This document shows, in pieces, positions 8,992 through 17,214 of a stretch of DNA of 64,000 bases. The notes beneath the pieces are model-generated. The model saw only the letters and a program-made list of their open reading frames with translations, did no database searches and was not told the DNA's origin. The stretch covers positions 87,618 through 151,617 of the forward strand of contig NZ_FOEQ01000013.1 of the NCBI RefSeq assembly GCF_900110655.1, given 5' to 3'. The position numbers and the translations under genes are program-made. Origin of the DNA: Pseudomonas soli. GTDB lineage: Bacteria > Pseudomonadota > Gammaproteobacteria > Pseudomonadales > Pseudomonadaceae. Each line of letters begins with the position of its first letter. Position 1 is the stretch's first letter.

Positions 8992-9781
8992 CATCGAGCA
9001 ACGCGCACAGCCGAGCAGTCGCCTCGATCATCTGCCCGCTGGGCCGCTCCAGGCCTTTGTCCGGCACCACCAGTAAGCGCTCGCCCTTCACCGCGCTCAG
9101 CCGCGGCCAGTTGCGCCAACTCGCCAGTTGCGCCTCATCGCCCGCCAGGATCACCTCGGGGTCGCGCAGCAGCACCGACTCCACGCTGACCTGCGGGGCG
9201 GGCTGGGCCAGGTCGTCGAACACATTGCGTGCCCCACACACACGCAAGGCGTCGCTGACCACCTGGCGGCCACCCAAGGTGTACAGCGGCTTGTCCCAGA
9301 CCTGGTAAAACACCCGTAGCGGCGCCTCCCGCCGGTAGCGGTCACGCAGCCCCTGCAACCGCTCACGCAGGCTGGCGGCATAGGCGCGGCCTTGCTGGTC
9401 ACGGCCAATACGTTGGGCGATGGCTTCGATCTGGTCGATCAACTGGTCGAGGTTGCCGGGCTCGCCGCTGAACGTGGCGATGCCCAGGCGCCTGAGCTGG
9501 TCGCGCTGGGCCGGAGGCACGCTGCCGGGCCACAGCAGCAAGAGGTCGGGCTCGAGGCTTAACAGACGCTCCATGTCGAGCTGGCCATGACGGCCGACGG
9601 AAGGCAACCGGGCCAGCGCCGGCGGACGCTCGCCGCCATCGAGCACACCGACCAGCAACTCGCCGGCGTCCAGTTCCAGAACGATCTCGGTCATCGATGG
9701 CGCCAGGCTGACTACCCGCGGCGCAGCCTCGGCCAAAGCACCGAGGCACAACAGCGAAAAACCGGCGAGCAGCGCCCGCAT
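8969..9781 (-). CDS. Periplasmic cobalamin-binding protein, BtuF-like
   Basis: The ATG at 9781 gives a 270-residue protein with a signal peptide ending near ALAEAA and the mature start PRVVSLAPSMTEIVLELDAG, typical of BtuF/FhuD-like class III binding proteins. DLLLLWPG and the C-terminal GLERPSGQMIEATARLCALLD also fit the fold. A longer frame reaching 10159 is an artefact running through the next gene. Its start codon shares one base with the stop of the upstream membrane protein gene (TGATG). Its 3' end overlaps the BtuB-like gene by 23 bases on the opposite strand. No btuC or btuD is nearby, so the permease must be encoded elsewhere. Confidence 0.82.
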   Translation of the reverse strand: MRALLAGFSLLCLGALAEAAPRVVSLAPSMTEIVLELDAGELLVGVLDGGERPPALARLPSVGRHGQLDMERLLSLEPDLLLLWPGSVPPAQRDQLRRLGIATFSGEPGNLDQLIDQIEAIAQRIGRDQQGRAYAASLRERLQGLRDRYRREAPLRVFYQVWDKPLYTLGGRQVVSDALRVCGARNVFDDLAQPAPQVSVESVLLRDPEVILAGDEAQLASWRNWPRLSAVKGERLLVVPDKGLERPSGQMIEATARLCALLDAKAPVSR

Positions 9782-10200
9782 CAACCGAGCTGGCGCGGGA
9801 TGCGATAGAGGTACAGCAGCACCACGGTGGACAGGGCGAGGAGAATCTGCGGCACTGCCTCCAGCCCGACCAGCACCGACAGCGCGGCAACCCAGGCCGG
9901 GAAGCAGGCGAACAGCATGGCCAGGCGGCGCACCCGCGCCAGCTCGATCCAGGCGGCCGGCTCTTCGGCGCTGCCCAGCGCCTTGTCGGTGGCGATCAAC
10001 GCCCGCTTGTACGCGCTGAAGCGCGGCAGGCTGAGGAACATGCTGGCGGCACCGGCGATGAACAGCGGCATGGCCAACACCGGGATCAGCGCCTCGCCGC
10101 CACCGAAGGCCCAGGCCATCACCGGCAGCGGCAGCAATCCCACGGCCAGGTACTGCCACCAGGCCAGCGCCAGCCGCCGCTTCACCTCTGTGCGCGTCAC
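9781..10200 (-). CDS. Small integral membrane protein of unknown function
   Basis: This 139-residue protein starts at a GTG (10200) that overlaps the ribA stop as GTGA. The alternative long frame reaching 10419 would lie inside ribA and is rejected. Four hydrophobic segments are visible (about 12-32, 38-58, 88-108 and 111-131), with a basic loop between the second and third. I recognise no named family. Coupling to ribA upstream and the BtuF-like gene downstream suggests co-transcription but does not by itself reveal a role. Confidence 0.75.
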   Translation of the reverse strand: MTRTEVKRRLALAWWQYLAVGLLPLPVMAWAFGGGEALIPVLAMPLFIAGAASMFLSLPRFSAYKRALIATDKALGSAEEPAAWIELARVRRLAMLFACFPAWVAALSVLVGLEAVPQILLALSTVVLLYLYRIPRQLG

Positions 10201-10814
10201 GCCTGGGGCACCTCGCCCTGGTGCTTGTTGCCCATCATGTGGCCGAGCTTGTCGGCCTTGGTGGCCAGGTACAGGCGGTTGTGCGGGTTGTGGCCAGTGT
10301 GCAGCGGCACGCGCTCGGCGACCTTGATGCTCATGTCGGTCAGGGCCTTTACCTTGCGCGGGTTGTTGGTCATCAGACGCAGCGACTTCACGCCCAGGTG
10401 CTCGAGCATCGGCAGGCACATGGCGTAGTCACGCTGATCAGCGGCGAAGCCCAGGCGCTCGTTGGCCTCGACGGTATCGGCACCGCCGTCCTGCAGCTCG
10501 TAGGCGCGGATCTTGTTCAGCAGGCCGATGCCACGGCCTTCCTGGCGCAGGTACAGCAGTACGCCACGGCCTTCACGGGCGATGGCCTGCAATGCAGCCT
10601 CCAGCTGCGAGCCGCAGTCGCAACGCTGGCTGAACAGCGCATCGCCGGTCAGGCATTCGGAGTGCAGACGCCCCAGCACCGGCTCGCCGTCGGCGATATC
10701 ACCCAGGCTGAGCACCACGTGCTCGCGGCCAGTGGCTTCGTCGAGGAAGCCATGCATGGTGAAGGTCGCAAAGGGAGTCGGGAGTTTCGAGGCGGCAACA
10801 AAGACGACGGGCAC
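10197..10814 (-). CDS. ribA: GTP cyclohydrolase II
   Basis: RibA opens GTP to 2,5-diamino-6-ribosylamino-4-pyrimidinone 5'-phosphate, the first committed step of riboflavin synthesis. The 205-residue protein has the complete zinc site CLTGDALFSQRCDCG (C-x10-C-x-C) and the GTP-binding segment LRQEGRGIGLLNKI. This matters because the RibBA-like protein at 14267-15358 lacks those cysteines, so this gene probably supplies the real cyclohydrolase II activity. The 149-base gap upstream to the solute-binding protein gene probably contains its own promoter. I saw no FMN riboswitch in it. Confidence 0.96.
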   Translation of the reverse strand: MPVVFVAASKLPTPFATFTMHGFLDEATGREHVVLSLGDIADGEPVLGRLHSECLTGDALFSQRCDCGSQLEAALQAIAREGRGVLLYLRQEGRGIGLLNKIRAYELQDGGADTVEANERLGFAADQRDYAMCLPMLEHLGVKSLRLMTNNPRKVKALTDMSIKVAERVPLHTGHNPHNRLYLATKADKLGHMMGNKHQGEVPQA

Positions 10815-10963
10815 GTTGTGCTCCTGGGCAGTAGGTTTTTTCAGATCGGCCGATTGTATCAGCAGCCCGGCGCAGGTGCGCAGGAGGAATATCGTGGCTT
10901 AAGATCGAAAAGTTAGATGCATATGGCCCCACACCGGCCCCTGCGGGAGCAGACTGCGGGTAC

Positions 10964-11710
10964 TTACTGATGAGGCAGGTGATCAACCGTAAACGGGTAA
11001 GGCTGCTTCCAGCGCTCGAAGATCGGCTTCAGCTCGCCGCTGCGCACCAGTTGCTCCATGCGCCGGTCGAACAGGTCGCGCAGGACCTTGCCCTGTTCAC
11101 TGTGGGTGAAGGCCAGGTACAACGGCAGCTCGGCGACGTGGGTGCGGCGAAAGCGCGTGGCATCGGGCGCCTGGCCAAGCACATAGTCGACCTCGGCGAG
11201 CGCATCGATGTAGAAGTCGACCCGGTCATGCTCGAGCATCGGCAGGATGCCCTCGCGACGCTGGATCTCGCGGAAGTTGTGGACCTCGGGCAGATAGCTG
11301 GCATAGTCGTACCCGCGCACCCAGGCCAGCCGGTACTGGCCGATGGTCTCGAGCGTTGGCACCGGCTTGTCGACCAGGCCCAGGGCATAGATATGGTCCT
11401 GGTCGAAGTACCACTGCGGATACAGGTTGTCGGCGTTCTCTTCCTTGTAGGAGCCGACCCAGGCATCCGCCTCGCCGCGCTTCACCAGCCCGACGGCGCG
11501 GCTGTAGGGCGCGCTCTTGACCACGACCTTGACCCCGGCCGGCTCGAACACCTTGCGCAACACGTCCCAGGCCAGCCCGGTGCCATCGGCATTGGTGTAG
11601 TCGACCCACGCCTCGCTGACCAGACGCACCTGCGCCGGCGCCTCCTGGGCCATCGCACCCGGCCCCGTGACCAACAGCATCGATGCCAGCACCACAGCCT
11701 TCAGGCCCAT
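10964..11710 (-). CDS. Periplasmic solute-binding protein, family 3 (amino-acid type)
   Basis: This 248-residue protein has a clear signal peptide (about residues 1-21, ending GAMAQ) and a mature domain of the family 3 solute-binding type: an early LVSEAWVDYTNADGTG ligand-domain strand and a terminal GELKPIFERWKQPYPF helix. Proteins like this bind amino acids or related small polar ligands. No permease or ATPase gene is adjacent, so it may be an orphan binding protein or a sensor-type protein. It follows pgpA by 16 bases and may be the last gene of the nrdR-pgpA run. Ligand unknown. Confidence 0.78.
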   Translation of the reverse strand: MGLKAVVLASMLLVTGPGAMAQEAPAQVRLVSEAWVDYTNADGTGLAWDVLRKVFEPAGVKVVVKSAPYSRAVGLVKRGEADAWVGSYKEENADNLYPQWYFDQDHIYALGLVDKPVPTLETIGQYRLAWVRGYDYASYLPEVHNFREIQRREGILPMLEHDRVDFYIDALAEVDYVLGQAPDATRFRRTHVAELPLYLAFTHSEQGKVLRDLFDRRMEQLVRSGELKPIFERWKQPYPFTVDHLPHQ

Positions 11711-11726
11711 CGCAACGCTCCCTGTA

Positions 11727-12230
11727 TCAGGCCACCGCCCACACCAGAACCTGCATGCCCAGCCAGGCGAACACGCCGGCCAGGATATCGTCGAGCATTA
11801 TCCCGAACCCCCCATGCACATGGCGGTCGACCCAGCGGATCGGCCACGGCTTGAGGATGTCGAAGAAGCGGAACATCAGGAACCCCGCCAGCAGCCACTG
11901 CCAACCTTCCGGCACCAGCCACAGGGTGATCCACATGCCGACGATCTCGTCCCAGACAATGCCCTCATGGTCGTGCACGCGCAAGTCGTTGGCCACCTTG
12001 CCGCACAACCACACGCCGAACAGCATGCTGATGCCCAGCAACAGCCAATAGCCCCAGTCGGGCAGCATCTGCCACAGCGGGATGAACGGCAGCGCCACCA
12101 GCGAACCCCAGGTCCCCGGTGCCTTGGGCAGGGTGCCCGAGCCGAAGCCGAAGGCGATGAAGTGCCACGGGTTGCGCCAGACCGAAGGCGGAACGAACTC
12201 CGCAGGCACCTGGTTGGGGTGGTCGGTCAC
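11727..12230 (-). CDS. pgpA: Phosphatidylglycerophosphatase A
   Basis: PgpA removes phosphate from phosphatidylglycerol phosphate in the inner membrane to make phosphatidylglycerol. The 167-residue protein shows the family signature FGSGTLPKAPGTWGSL near residue 30, followed by hydrophobic helices and the acidic segment VWDEIVGMW. Its ATG overlaps the thiL stop by four bases. The thiL-pgpA pairing downstream of nusB is widespread in Gammaproteobacteria. Length and motifs are normal. Confidence 0.95.
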   Translation of the reverse strand: MTDHPNQVPAEFVPPSVWRNPWHFIAFGFGSGTLPKAPGTWGSLVALPFIPLWQMLPDWGYWLLLGISMLFGVWLCGKVANDLRVHDHEGIVWDEIVGMWITLWLVPEGWQWLLAGFLMFRFFDILKPWPIRWVDRHVHGGFGIMLDDILAGVFAWLGMQVLVWAVA

Positions 12231-13183
12231 GGTGTCTCCCTGAAATGTTGATAGCCCCGTTGCACGGGGGTGATGTCCTGGCCTTGCGGGTCACGCAAGG
12301 TCACGCCCTGGCCTTCCAATACACGACCGATGACGTGCACCTCGCGGGCCAGGGTCGTCAGTGCACTTTCCGGCACGGTGAACGCCAGCACGTAGTCGTC
12401 ACCACCAGTGAGCGCTGCATGCAAGGCCGCTTCTCGACCGAGGAAAGCCTGTAAAGGAGCAGACACGGGGACCTGCGCCAGGTTCACCTGCAGCGCCACG
12501 CCGGACGCCTTGGCGATATGCCCGCAGTCCGCCAGCAGGCCATCGGAAATATCCAGCGCCGCCGTGGCCAGGCCGCGCAAGCGCTCGCCCAGTTGCAGTT
12601 GCGGCACGGGCGACCAGTAATGCTCGAGCAATGGCCCGGCCACATCGGCTGCCGCCTCGCGTTCGCCCAGCACCAACGGCAAGGCCCCTGCCGCATTACC
12701 AAGGAAACCACCAACACACAGCAGGTCGCCCGGCTGCGCGCCGCTACGGCGCAGCGCCTGGCCGGTCGGCACCCGGCCGAACACGGTCACGGTAATGCTC
12801 AACGGGCCGCGTGTAGTATCGCCACCAATCAGGCTGATAGCGCAGCGCGCGGCCATGCGGCCGAGCCCGTCGGCAAAGCCGGCAAGCCATTGCGCGCCGA
12901 CCTGGGGCAAGGTGAGGGCAAGGGTGAAGCCGATGGCCGTGGCGCCCATGGCCGCCAGGTCACTGACCGCCACGGCCAGCGCGCGCTGGCCGAGCAGCAA
13001 CGGGTCGCAGACTGCGGGGAAATGCACACCGGCCACGAGCGTGTCGGTGGAGATCGCCAGCTGCTCGCCGGCAGGCAGGTCCAGCAGGGCACAGTCGTCG
13101 CCGATCCCCAGGGCCACACCCACGCCGCCCTGCGCACAGGGCGCGGCGGCGAAGTAGTGACGGATCAGCTCGAACTCACCCAT
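12227..13183 (-). CDS. thiL: Thiamine-monophosphate kinase
   Basis: ThiL phosphorylates thiamine monophosphate to the active cofactor thiamine diphosphate. The 318-residue protein begins MGEFELIRHYF and contains the metal-binding IGDDCALL segment, the STDTLVAGVHF motif, the AVAVSDLAAMGA element and the DISDGLLADCGHI motif, all diagnostic of the ThiL/PurM-like fold. It follows nusB by 18 bases and overlaps pgpA. The neighbouring dxs gene makes DXP, a thiamine precursor, but that is a separate transcription unit. Nothing is unusual in length or motifs. Confidence 0.96.
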   Translation of the reverse strand: MGEFELIRHYFAAAPCAQGGVGVALGIGDDCALLDLPAGEQLAISTDTLVAGVHFPAVCDPLLLGQRALAVAVSDLAAMGATAIGFTLALTLPQVGAQWLAGFADGLGRMAARCAISLIGGDTTRGPLSITVTVFGRVPTGQALRRSGAQPGDLLCVGGFLGNAAGALPLVLGEREAAADVAGPLLEHYWSPVPQLQLGERLRGLATAALDISDGLLADCGHIAKASGVALQVNLAQVPVSAPLQAFLGREAALHAALTGGDDYVLAFTVPESALTTLAREVHVIGRVLEGQGVTLRDPQGQDITPVQRGYQHFRETP

Positions 13184-13201
13184 GGCTGGTCAGCGCCGCG
13201 A

Positions 13202-13702
13202 TCAGCGCTTGTTCGCCTTGACTTCCGCCTCACGCAGACGCGGAGCCAGCTTGTCGAGCACGCCGTTGACGAACTTGTGCCCGTCGGTGGCACCGAAGAC
13301 TTTCGCCAGTTCCACACCTTCGTTGATGACCACGCGGTACGGTACGTCGACGCGCATCATGAACTCCCAGGTGGACAGGCGCAGCACGGCCAGTTCGACC
13401 GGGTCGAGCTCTTCCAGTGGCGTGTCCAGGCAAGGCTTGAGCGCCTCGTCGATCTCGGCCTTCTTCGCTGGGACCCCGTGCAGGATCTCGCGGAAGTAGG
13501 CGCCGTCGATATCGGTGAAATCGTTGTCGACCCGGAACTGCGCTTCGACCTCGTTCAGCGAATGCTTGGCCATGTGCCACTGGTAGAGCGCTTGCGTGGC
13601 GAGCTTGCGGGCTTCGCGACGCTTGGCGCTCTTCGAGGGCTTGCCGGCATCCGCGGGTTTTGGATCGCGCGGGTTGAAACGATCGCTTTCGTCGCTAATC
13701 AC
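13202..13702 (-). CDS. nusB: Transcription antitermination factor NusB
   Basis: The 166-residue protein starts at GTG 13702, whose GTGA overlaps the ribH stop. Upstream in-frame codons lie within ribH and are not conserved. After a basic, Pro/Lys-rich N-terminal extension, the NusB fold begins at ARKLATQALYQWHMA and runs to VINEGVELAKVFGATDGHKFVNGVLDKLAP, the family hallmark. NusB binds boxA RNA with S10 (NusE) in rRNA antitermination. The ribH-nusB-thiL order is conserved in Gammaproteobacteria. Confidence is high for identity and good for the start. Confidence 0.95.
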   Translation of the reverse strand: MISDESDRFNPRDPKPADAGKPSKSAKRREARKLATQALYQWHMAKHSLNEVEAQFRVDNDFTDIDGAYFREILHGVPAKKAEIDEALKPCLDTPLEELDPVELAVLRLSTWEFMMRVDVPYRVVINEGVELAKVFGATDGHKFVNGVLDKLAPRLREAEVKANKR

Positions 13703-14175
13703 TTGGCCTCCAACTGCGCCAGCAGGCTGACCATTTCCAGAGCGGACAGGGCAGCTTCGGCACCTTTGTTGCCGGCCTTGGTGCCGGAACGCTCGATGGC
13801 CTGTTCGATGGAGTCGACGGTCAGTACGCCGAAGGCCACCGGAACACCGAACTCCATGGACACCTGGGCCAGGCCCTTGGTGCACTCGCCCGCCACGTAT
13901 TCGAAGTGCGGGGTACCGCCACGGATCACCGCGCCCAGGGCGACGATCGCGTCATAAGCGCCCTGCTGGGCGACTTTCTGTGCCACCAGCGGGATTTCGA
14001 ACGCGCCCGGGGCACGGATGATGGTGATGTCGCTTTCGCTGACGCCGTGGCGTACCAGGGCATCGACTGCACCGCTTACCAGGCTTTCGACGACGAAGCT
14101 GTTGAAGCGGCCAACCACCAAAGCATAGCGACCTTTGGGGGCGATGAAGGTACCTTCGATGGTCTTCAGGGTCAT
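13699..14175 (-). CDS. ribH: 6,7-Dimethyl-8-ribityllumazine synthase
   Basis: RibH condenses the ribitylaminouracil intermediate with 3,4-dihydroxy-2-butanone 4-phosphate to lumazine, and assembles into large oligomers. The 158-residue protein has the conserved GRFNSFVVESLVSGA segment, the PGAFEIPLVAQ motif, the VALGAVIRGGTPHFEYV motif and the C-terminal RSGTKAGNKGAEAA region. It lies between ribBA and nusB, separated from ribBA by 91 bases containing a hairpin and overlapping nusB by four bases. Length and residues are normal. Confidence 0.96.
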   Translation of the reverse strand: MTLKTIEGTFIAPKGRYALVVGRFNSFVVESLVSGAVDALVRHGVSESDITIIRAPGAFEIPLVAQKVAQQGAYDAIVALGAVIRGGTPHFEYVAGECTKGLAQVSMEFGVPVAFGVLTVDSIEQAIERSGTKAGNKGAEAALSALEMVSLLAQLEAK

Positions 14176-14199
14176 TCCGGAGTTCTCATCTTCAAGAGC

Positions 14200-14221
14200 G
14201 AGGCCGCGCTGTGGCGGCCTC
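14200..14221 (-). other. Hairpin in the ribBA-ribH gap
   Basis: GAGGCCGC (14200-14207) pairs with GCGGCCTC (14214-14221) around a six-base loop. No U-run follows on the minus strand, so it is not a classical terminator. It may be a processing or attenuating structure before ribH. Confidence 0.4.
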
Positions 14222-14266
14222 GGGAGGGTTTTGACTCGAGCTTAGGGGCGATCAGGCCGCCTCAAG

Positions 14267-15358
14267 TCACTCGGAGGGCACGTATTCTACAACTTCCAGA
14301 TCGAATCCGGATATCGCATTGAACTTCATCGGCGAACTCATCAGGCGCATCTTGCGCACACCGAGGTCGCGCAGGATCTGCGAACCGGCACCGACGGTGC
14401 TGTAGGTGGTGGGTGCCTTGGGCTGCGCATCGCCCGCGCTTTCGCGGATGTGCGCCAGCAGCACGTCGCCGTCCAGCGGGTGGCCCAGCAGCAGGACCAC
14501 GCCGCTGCCGGCCTCGGCCACCGCGGCCATGGCCGCGCGCAGGCTCCAGCGCCCCGGCTGCTTGACCAGCAGGAGGTCGCGCAGCGGGTCCATGTTGTGC
14601 ACCCGCACCAGCGTCGGCTCTTCGGCGCAGATCTTGCCCAGTGTCAGGGCCATGTGCACGTCGCCTTCCACCGCGTCACGGTAGGTGACCAGGTTGAATT
14701 CGCCCAGCTCGCTCTCGATCGGCTGCTCGGAAACGCGCTGCACGGTGCGCTCGTGGATCATGCGGTAGTGGATCAGGTCGGCGATGGTGCCGATCTTCAA
14801 GCCATGCTCGGCAGCGAACACTTCCAGCTCGGCGCGGCGCGACATGGTGCCGTCGTCGTTCATCACCTCGCAGATCACTCCGCTCGGCTCGAAACCGGCC
14901 ATGCGCGCCAGGTCGCAGGCGGCCTCGGTATGGCCGGCGCGGGCCAGTGTGCCGCCGGGCTGGGCCATCAGCGGGAAGATATGCCCAGGGCTGACGATGT
15001 CTTCGGCCTTGGCGTCCTTGGCCGCGGCGGCCTGCACGGTGCGGGCGCGGTCGGCGGCGGAGATGCCGGTGGTGACGCCTTCGGCGGCTTCGATCGACAC
15101 GGTGAACTTGGTGCCGAAGCCCGAACCGTTGCGCGGCGCCATCAGCGGCAGCTTCAGGGTTTCGCAGCGCTCGCGGGTCATCGGCATGCAGATCAGGCCG
15201 CGGGCGTGCTTGGCCATGAAATTGATGTGCTCGGGCAGGCAGCACTCGGCCGCCATGATGATGTCGCCTTCGTTCTCGCGGTCTTCGTCATCCATGAGGA
15301 TGACCATTTTGCCCTGGCGGATGTCTTCGACCAGTTCTTCGATGCTGTTGAGCGCCAC
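14267..15358 (-). CDS. ribBA: 3,4-Dihydroxy-2-butanone-4-phosphate synthase with degenerate GTP cyclohydrolase II-like domain
   Basis: The GTG at 15358 (MALNSIEELVEDIRQGK) is preferred to an upstream TTG because a GAGAAGGGGG ribosome-binding site precedes it. Residues 1 to about 205 are RibB: DDEDRENEGD metal and substrate site, and GHTEAACDLARMAGF. RibB converts ribulose 5-phosphate to the four-carbon riboflavin precursor. The C-terminal half (about 206-363) resembles GTP cyclohydrolase II but lacks the C-x10-C-x-C zinc site, so it is probably inactive in that reaction. An intact ribA at 10197 compensates. It lies between ribE and ribH in the rib run, 18 bases after ribE. Confidence 0.92.
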   Translation of the reverse strand: MALNSIEELVEDIRQGKMVILMDDEDRENEGDIIMAAECCLPEHINFMAKHARGLICMPMTRERCETLKLPLMAPRNGSGFGTKFTVSIEAAEGVTTGISAADRARTVQAAAAKDAKAEDIVSPGHIFPLMAQPGGTLARAGHTEAACDLARMAGFEPSGVICEVMNDDGTMSRRAELEVFAAEHGLKIGTIADLIHYRMIHERTVQRVSEQPIESELGEFNLVTYRDAVEGDVHMALTLGKICAEEPTLVRVHNMDPLRDLLLVKQPGRWSLRAAMAAVAEAGSGVVLLLGHPLDGDVLLAHIRESAGDAQPKAPTTYSTVGAGSQILRDLGVRKMRLMSSPMKFNAISGFDLEVVEYVPSE

Positions 15359-15376
15359 GCGGCACCCCCTTCTCAA

Positions 15377-16042
15377 TCAGGATTTCAAGAAGCCGTTGGC
15401 GGCCAGGAAGCTTTCGGTGATGCCACTGCCTTTGCTCGGCTCGGCGGCCTTGTCGCCCAGCAGCAGACGCTCCAGGTAACGGGCCAGCAGGTCGACCTCA
15501 AGGTTCACCCGACGCCCTGCGCGGTAGTCGGCCATGATGGTTTCAGACAGGGTGTGCGGGACGATGGTCAGCTCGAACTCGGCGCCATCGACTTCGTTGA
15601 CCGTCAGGCTGGTGCCGTCGACGGTGATCGAGCCCTTGTGGGCGATGTACTTGGCCAGCTCCTTGGGCGCACGCACGCGGAACTGGATGGCGCGGGCGTT
15701 ATCAGCGCGCGAAACGATTTCGCCGACACCGTCGACGTGGCCGCTGACCAGGTGTCCGCCCAGGCGAGTGGTCGGGGTCAGGGCCTTTTCCAGGTTGACC
15801 CGGCTGCCGCTCTTGAGGTCGACCATGGCGGTACGCTTGAGGGTCTCGACGCTGACGTCGGCCCAGAAGCCGTCGCCAGGCAGCTCGACGGCGGTCAGGC
15901 ACACGCCGTTGACCGCGATGCTGTCGCCAAGCTTGACGTCGGCCAGGTCGAGCTTGCCGGTTTCAACGTAGACGCGCACATCACCGCCCTTGGGGGTGAG
16001 GCTGCGGATGGTGCCGATGGATTCGATGATGCCGGTGAACAT
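15377..16042 (-). CDS. ribE: Riboflavin synthase, alpha subunit type
   Basis: Riboflavin synthase dismutates two lumazine molecules to riboflavin and the pyrimidine precursor. The 221-residue protein starts MFTGIIESIGTI, the canonical N-terminus, and contains two internally repeated barrel halves: each has a GDSIAVNGVCLT-like or GSITVDGTSLTVN-like motif, and SGHVDGVGEI lies between them. It follows ribD by 42 bases and precedes ribBA by 18. The gene is also called ribC in some species. Length and motifs are normal. Confidence 0.96.
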   Translation of the reverse strand: MFTGIIESIGTIRSLTPKGGDVRVYVETGKLDLADVKLGDSIAVNGVCLTAVELPGDGFWADVSVETLKRTAMVDLKSGSRVNLEKALTPTTRLGGHLVSGHVDGVGEIVSRADNARAIQFRVRAPKELAKYIAHKGSITVDGTSLTVNEVDGAEFELTIVPHTLSETIMADYRAGRRVNLEVDLLARYLERLLLGDKAAEPSKGSGITESFLAANGFLKS

Positions 16043-16084
16043 ACTGTTCTCCTCAAGTACGGGCTGCGCGAAGCAAGCCAGGCA

Positions 16085-17212
16085 TTATACGCCGGGGGCC
16101 GGCAGGGGGATGGCAGTGACTCGCCAGTCATCGCCGACCGCGCGCATGTCGGTGATCTTCAGCCGCGGTGCCTCGCTCATTTTCGACAGCGGCCAGTCCA
16201 GCAGCGGACGGGCGTCGGAACCGAGGAAGGTGCCGGCGACGAACAACTGGTACTCGTCGACCAGGCCCTGGCGGGCGAAGGCGCCGACCAGACCGGCGCC
16301 GGCTTCCAGGAGAATTTCGTTGACGCCCCGCCCGGCCAGCACCCGCAGCAGGGCCGGCAAGTCGACGCGGCCGTCGCTGCCGGGCAGGTCAAGCAACTCA
16401 TGGCCGGCGGCGGCATAACGAGGGTCCTCGCCGGTGGCGGTCACCACCAGCGCCGGGCCGGCCTGGAAGAACGGCGCGTCCAGTGGCAGGCGCAGGCGCC
16501 CGTCGATCAGCACGCGCAGCGGCGGGCGCGACACGGCCAGGGCGGTGAGCGCCTCATCCAGGCCAAGTTCCTCGCCACGCACGGTCATGCGGGCGTTGTC
16601 GAACAGCACGCTCTCGGCGCTGGTCAGCACCACGCTGGACCGGGCGCGCAAGCGCTGGACCGCGGCACGAGCGGCGGGGCCGGTGATCCACTGGCTCTCG
16701 CCGCTGGCCATGGCGGTGCGACCGTCCAGGCTCATCGCCAGCTTGGCGCGCACGAATGGCAGGCCGTGCTCCATACGCTTGAAGAAGCCTGTGTTGAGGG
16801 CGCGAGCCTCGGCTTCGAGCACCCCGCTGGCGACCTCGATGCCGGCCTCGCGCAGACGGCGCAGGCCATTGCCGGCCACTTGCGGGTTGGGGTCCTGCAT
16901 GGCCGCGACCACCCGCGCCACCCCGGCGTTGACCAGGGCTTCGGCGCACGGCGGCGTGCGGCCATGGTGGCTGCAGGGTTCGAGGGTGACGTAGGCACAG
17001 GCGCCTCGGGCGCGCTCGCCGGCCTGGCGCAGGGCATGGACCTCGGCGTGCGGCTCGCCGGCACGCACATGCCAGCCCTCGCCGACCACCTCGCCATCGC
17101 GCACGATCACGCAGCCCACGCGGGGGTTTGGGTGGGTGCTGTACAGGCCCTTGCGGGCCAGTTCCACGGCCCGGGCCATGTAGTGGGCGTCGAGAATGGC
17201 TTGGCTGGACAT
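16085..17212 (-). CDS. ribD: Bifunctional riboflavin biosynthesis deaminase/reductase
   Basis: RibD deaminates the GTP cyclohydrolase II product and then reduces its ribose side chain with NADPH. The 375-residue protein has an N-terminal cytidine-deaminase-like domain (1 to about 145) with zinc ligands in PHAEVHAL and PCSHHGRTPPC, and a C-terminal reductase domain from about residue 146 (FVRAKLAMSLDGRTA onward, ending before the C-terminus). It starts two bases after the nrdR stop, so nrdR-ribD are co-transcribed, a common arrangement. Nothing is missing. Confidence 0.96.
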   Translation of the reverse strand: MSSQAILDAHYMARAVELARKGLYSTHPNPRVGCVIVRDGEVVGEGWHVRAGEPHAEVHALRQAGERARGACAYVTLEPCSHHGRTPPCAEALVNAGVARVVAAMQDPNPQVAGNGLRRLREAGIEVASGVLEAEARALNTGFFKRMEHGLPFVRAKLAMSLDGRTAMASGESQWITGPAARAAVQRLRARSSVVLTSAESVLFDNARMTVRGEELGLDEALTALAVSRPPLRVLIDGRLRLPLDAPFFQAGPALVVTATGEDPRYAAAGHELLDLPGSDGRVDLPALLRVLAGRGVNEILLEAGAGLVGAFARQGLVDEYQLFVAGTFLGSDARPLLDWPLSKMSEAPRLKITDMRAVGDDWRVTAIPLPAPGV

Positions 17213-17214
17213 GC

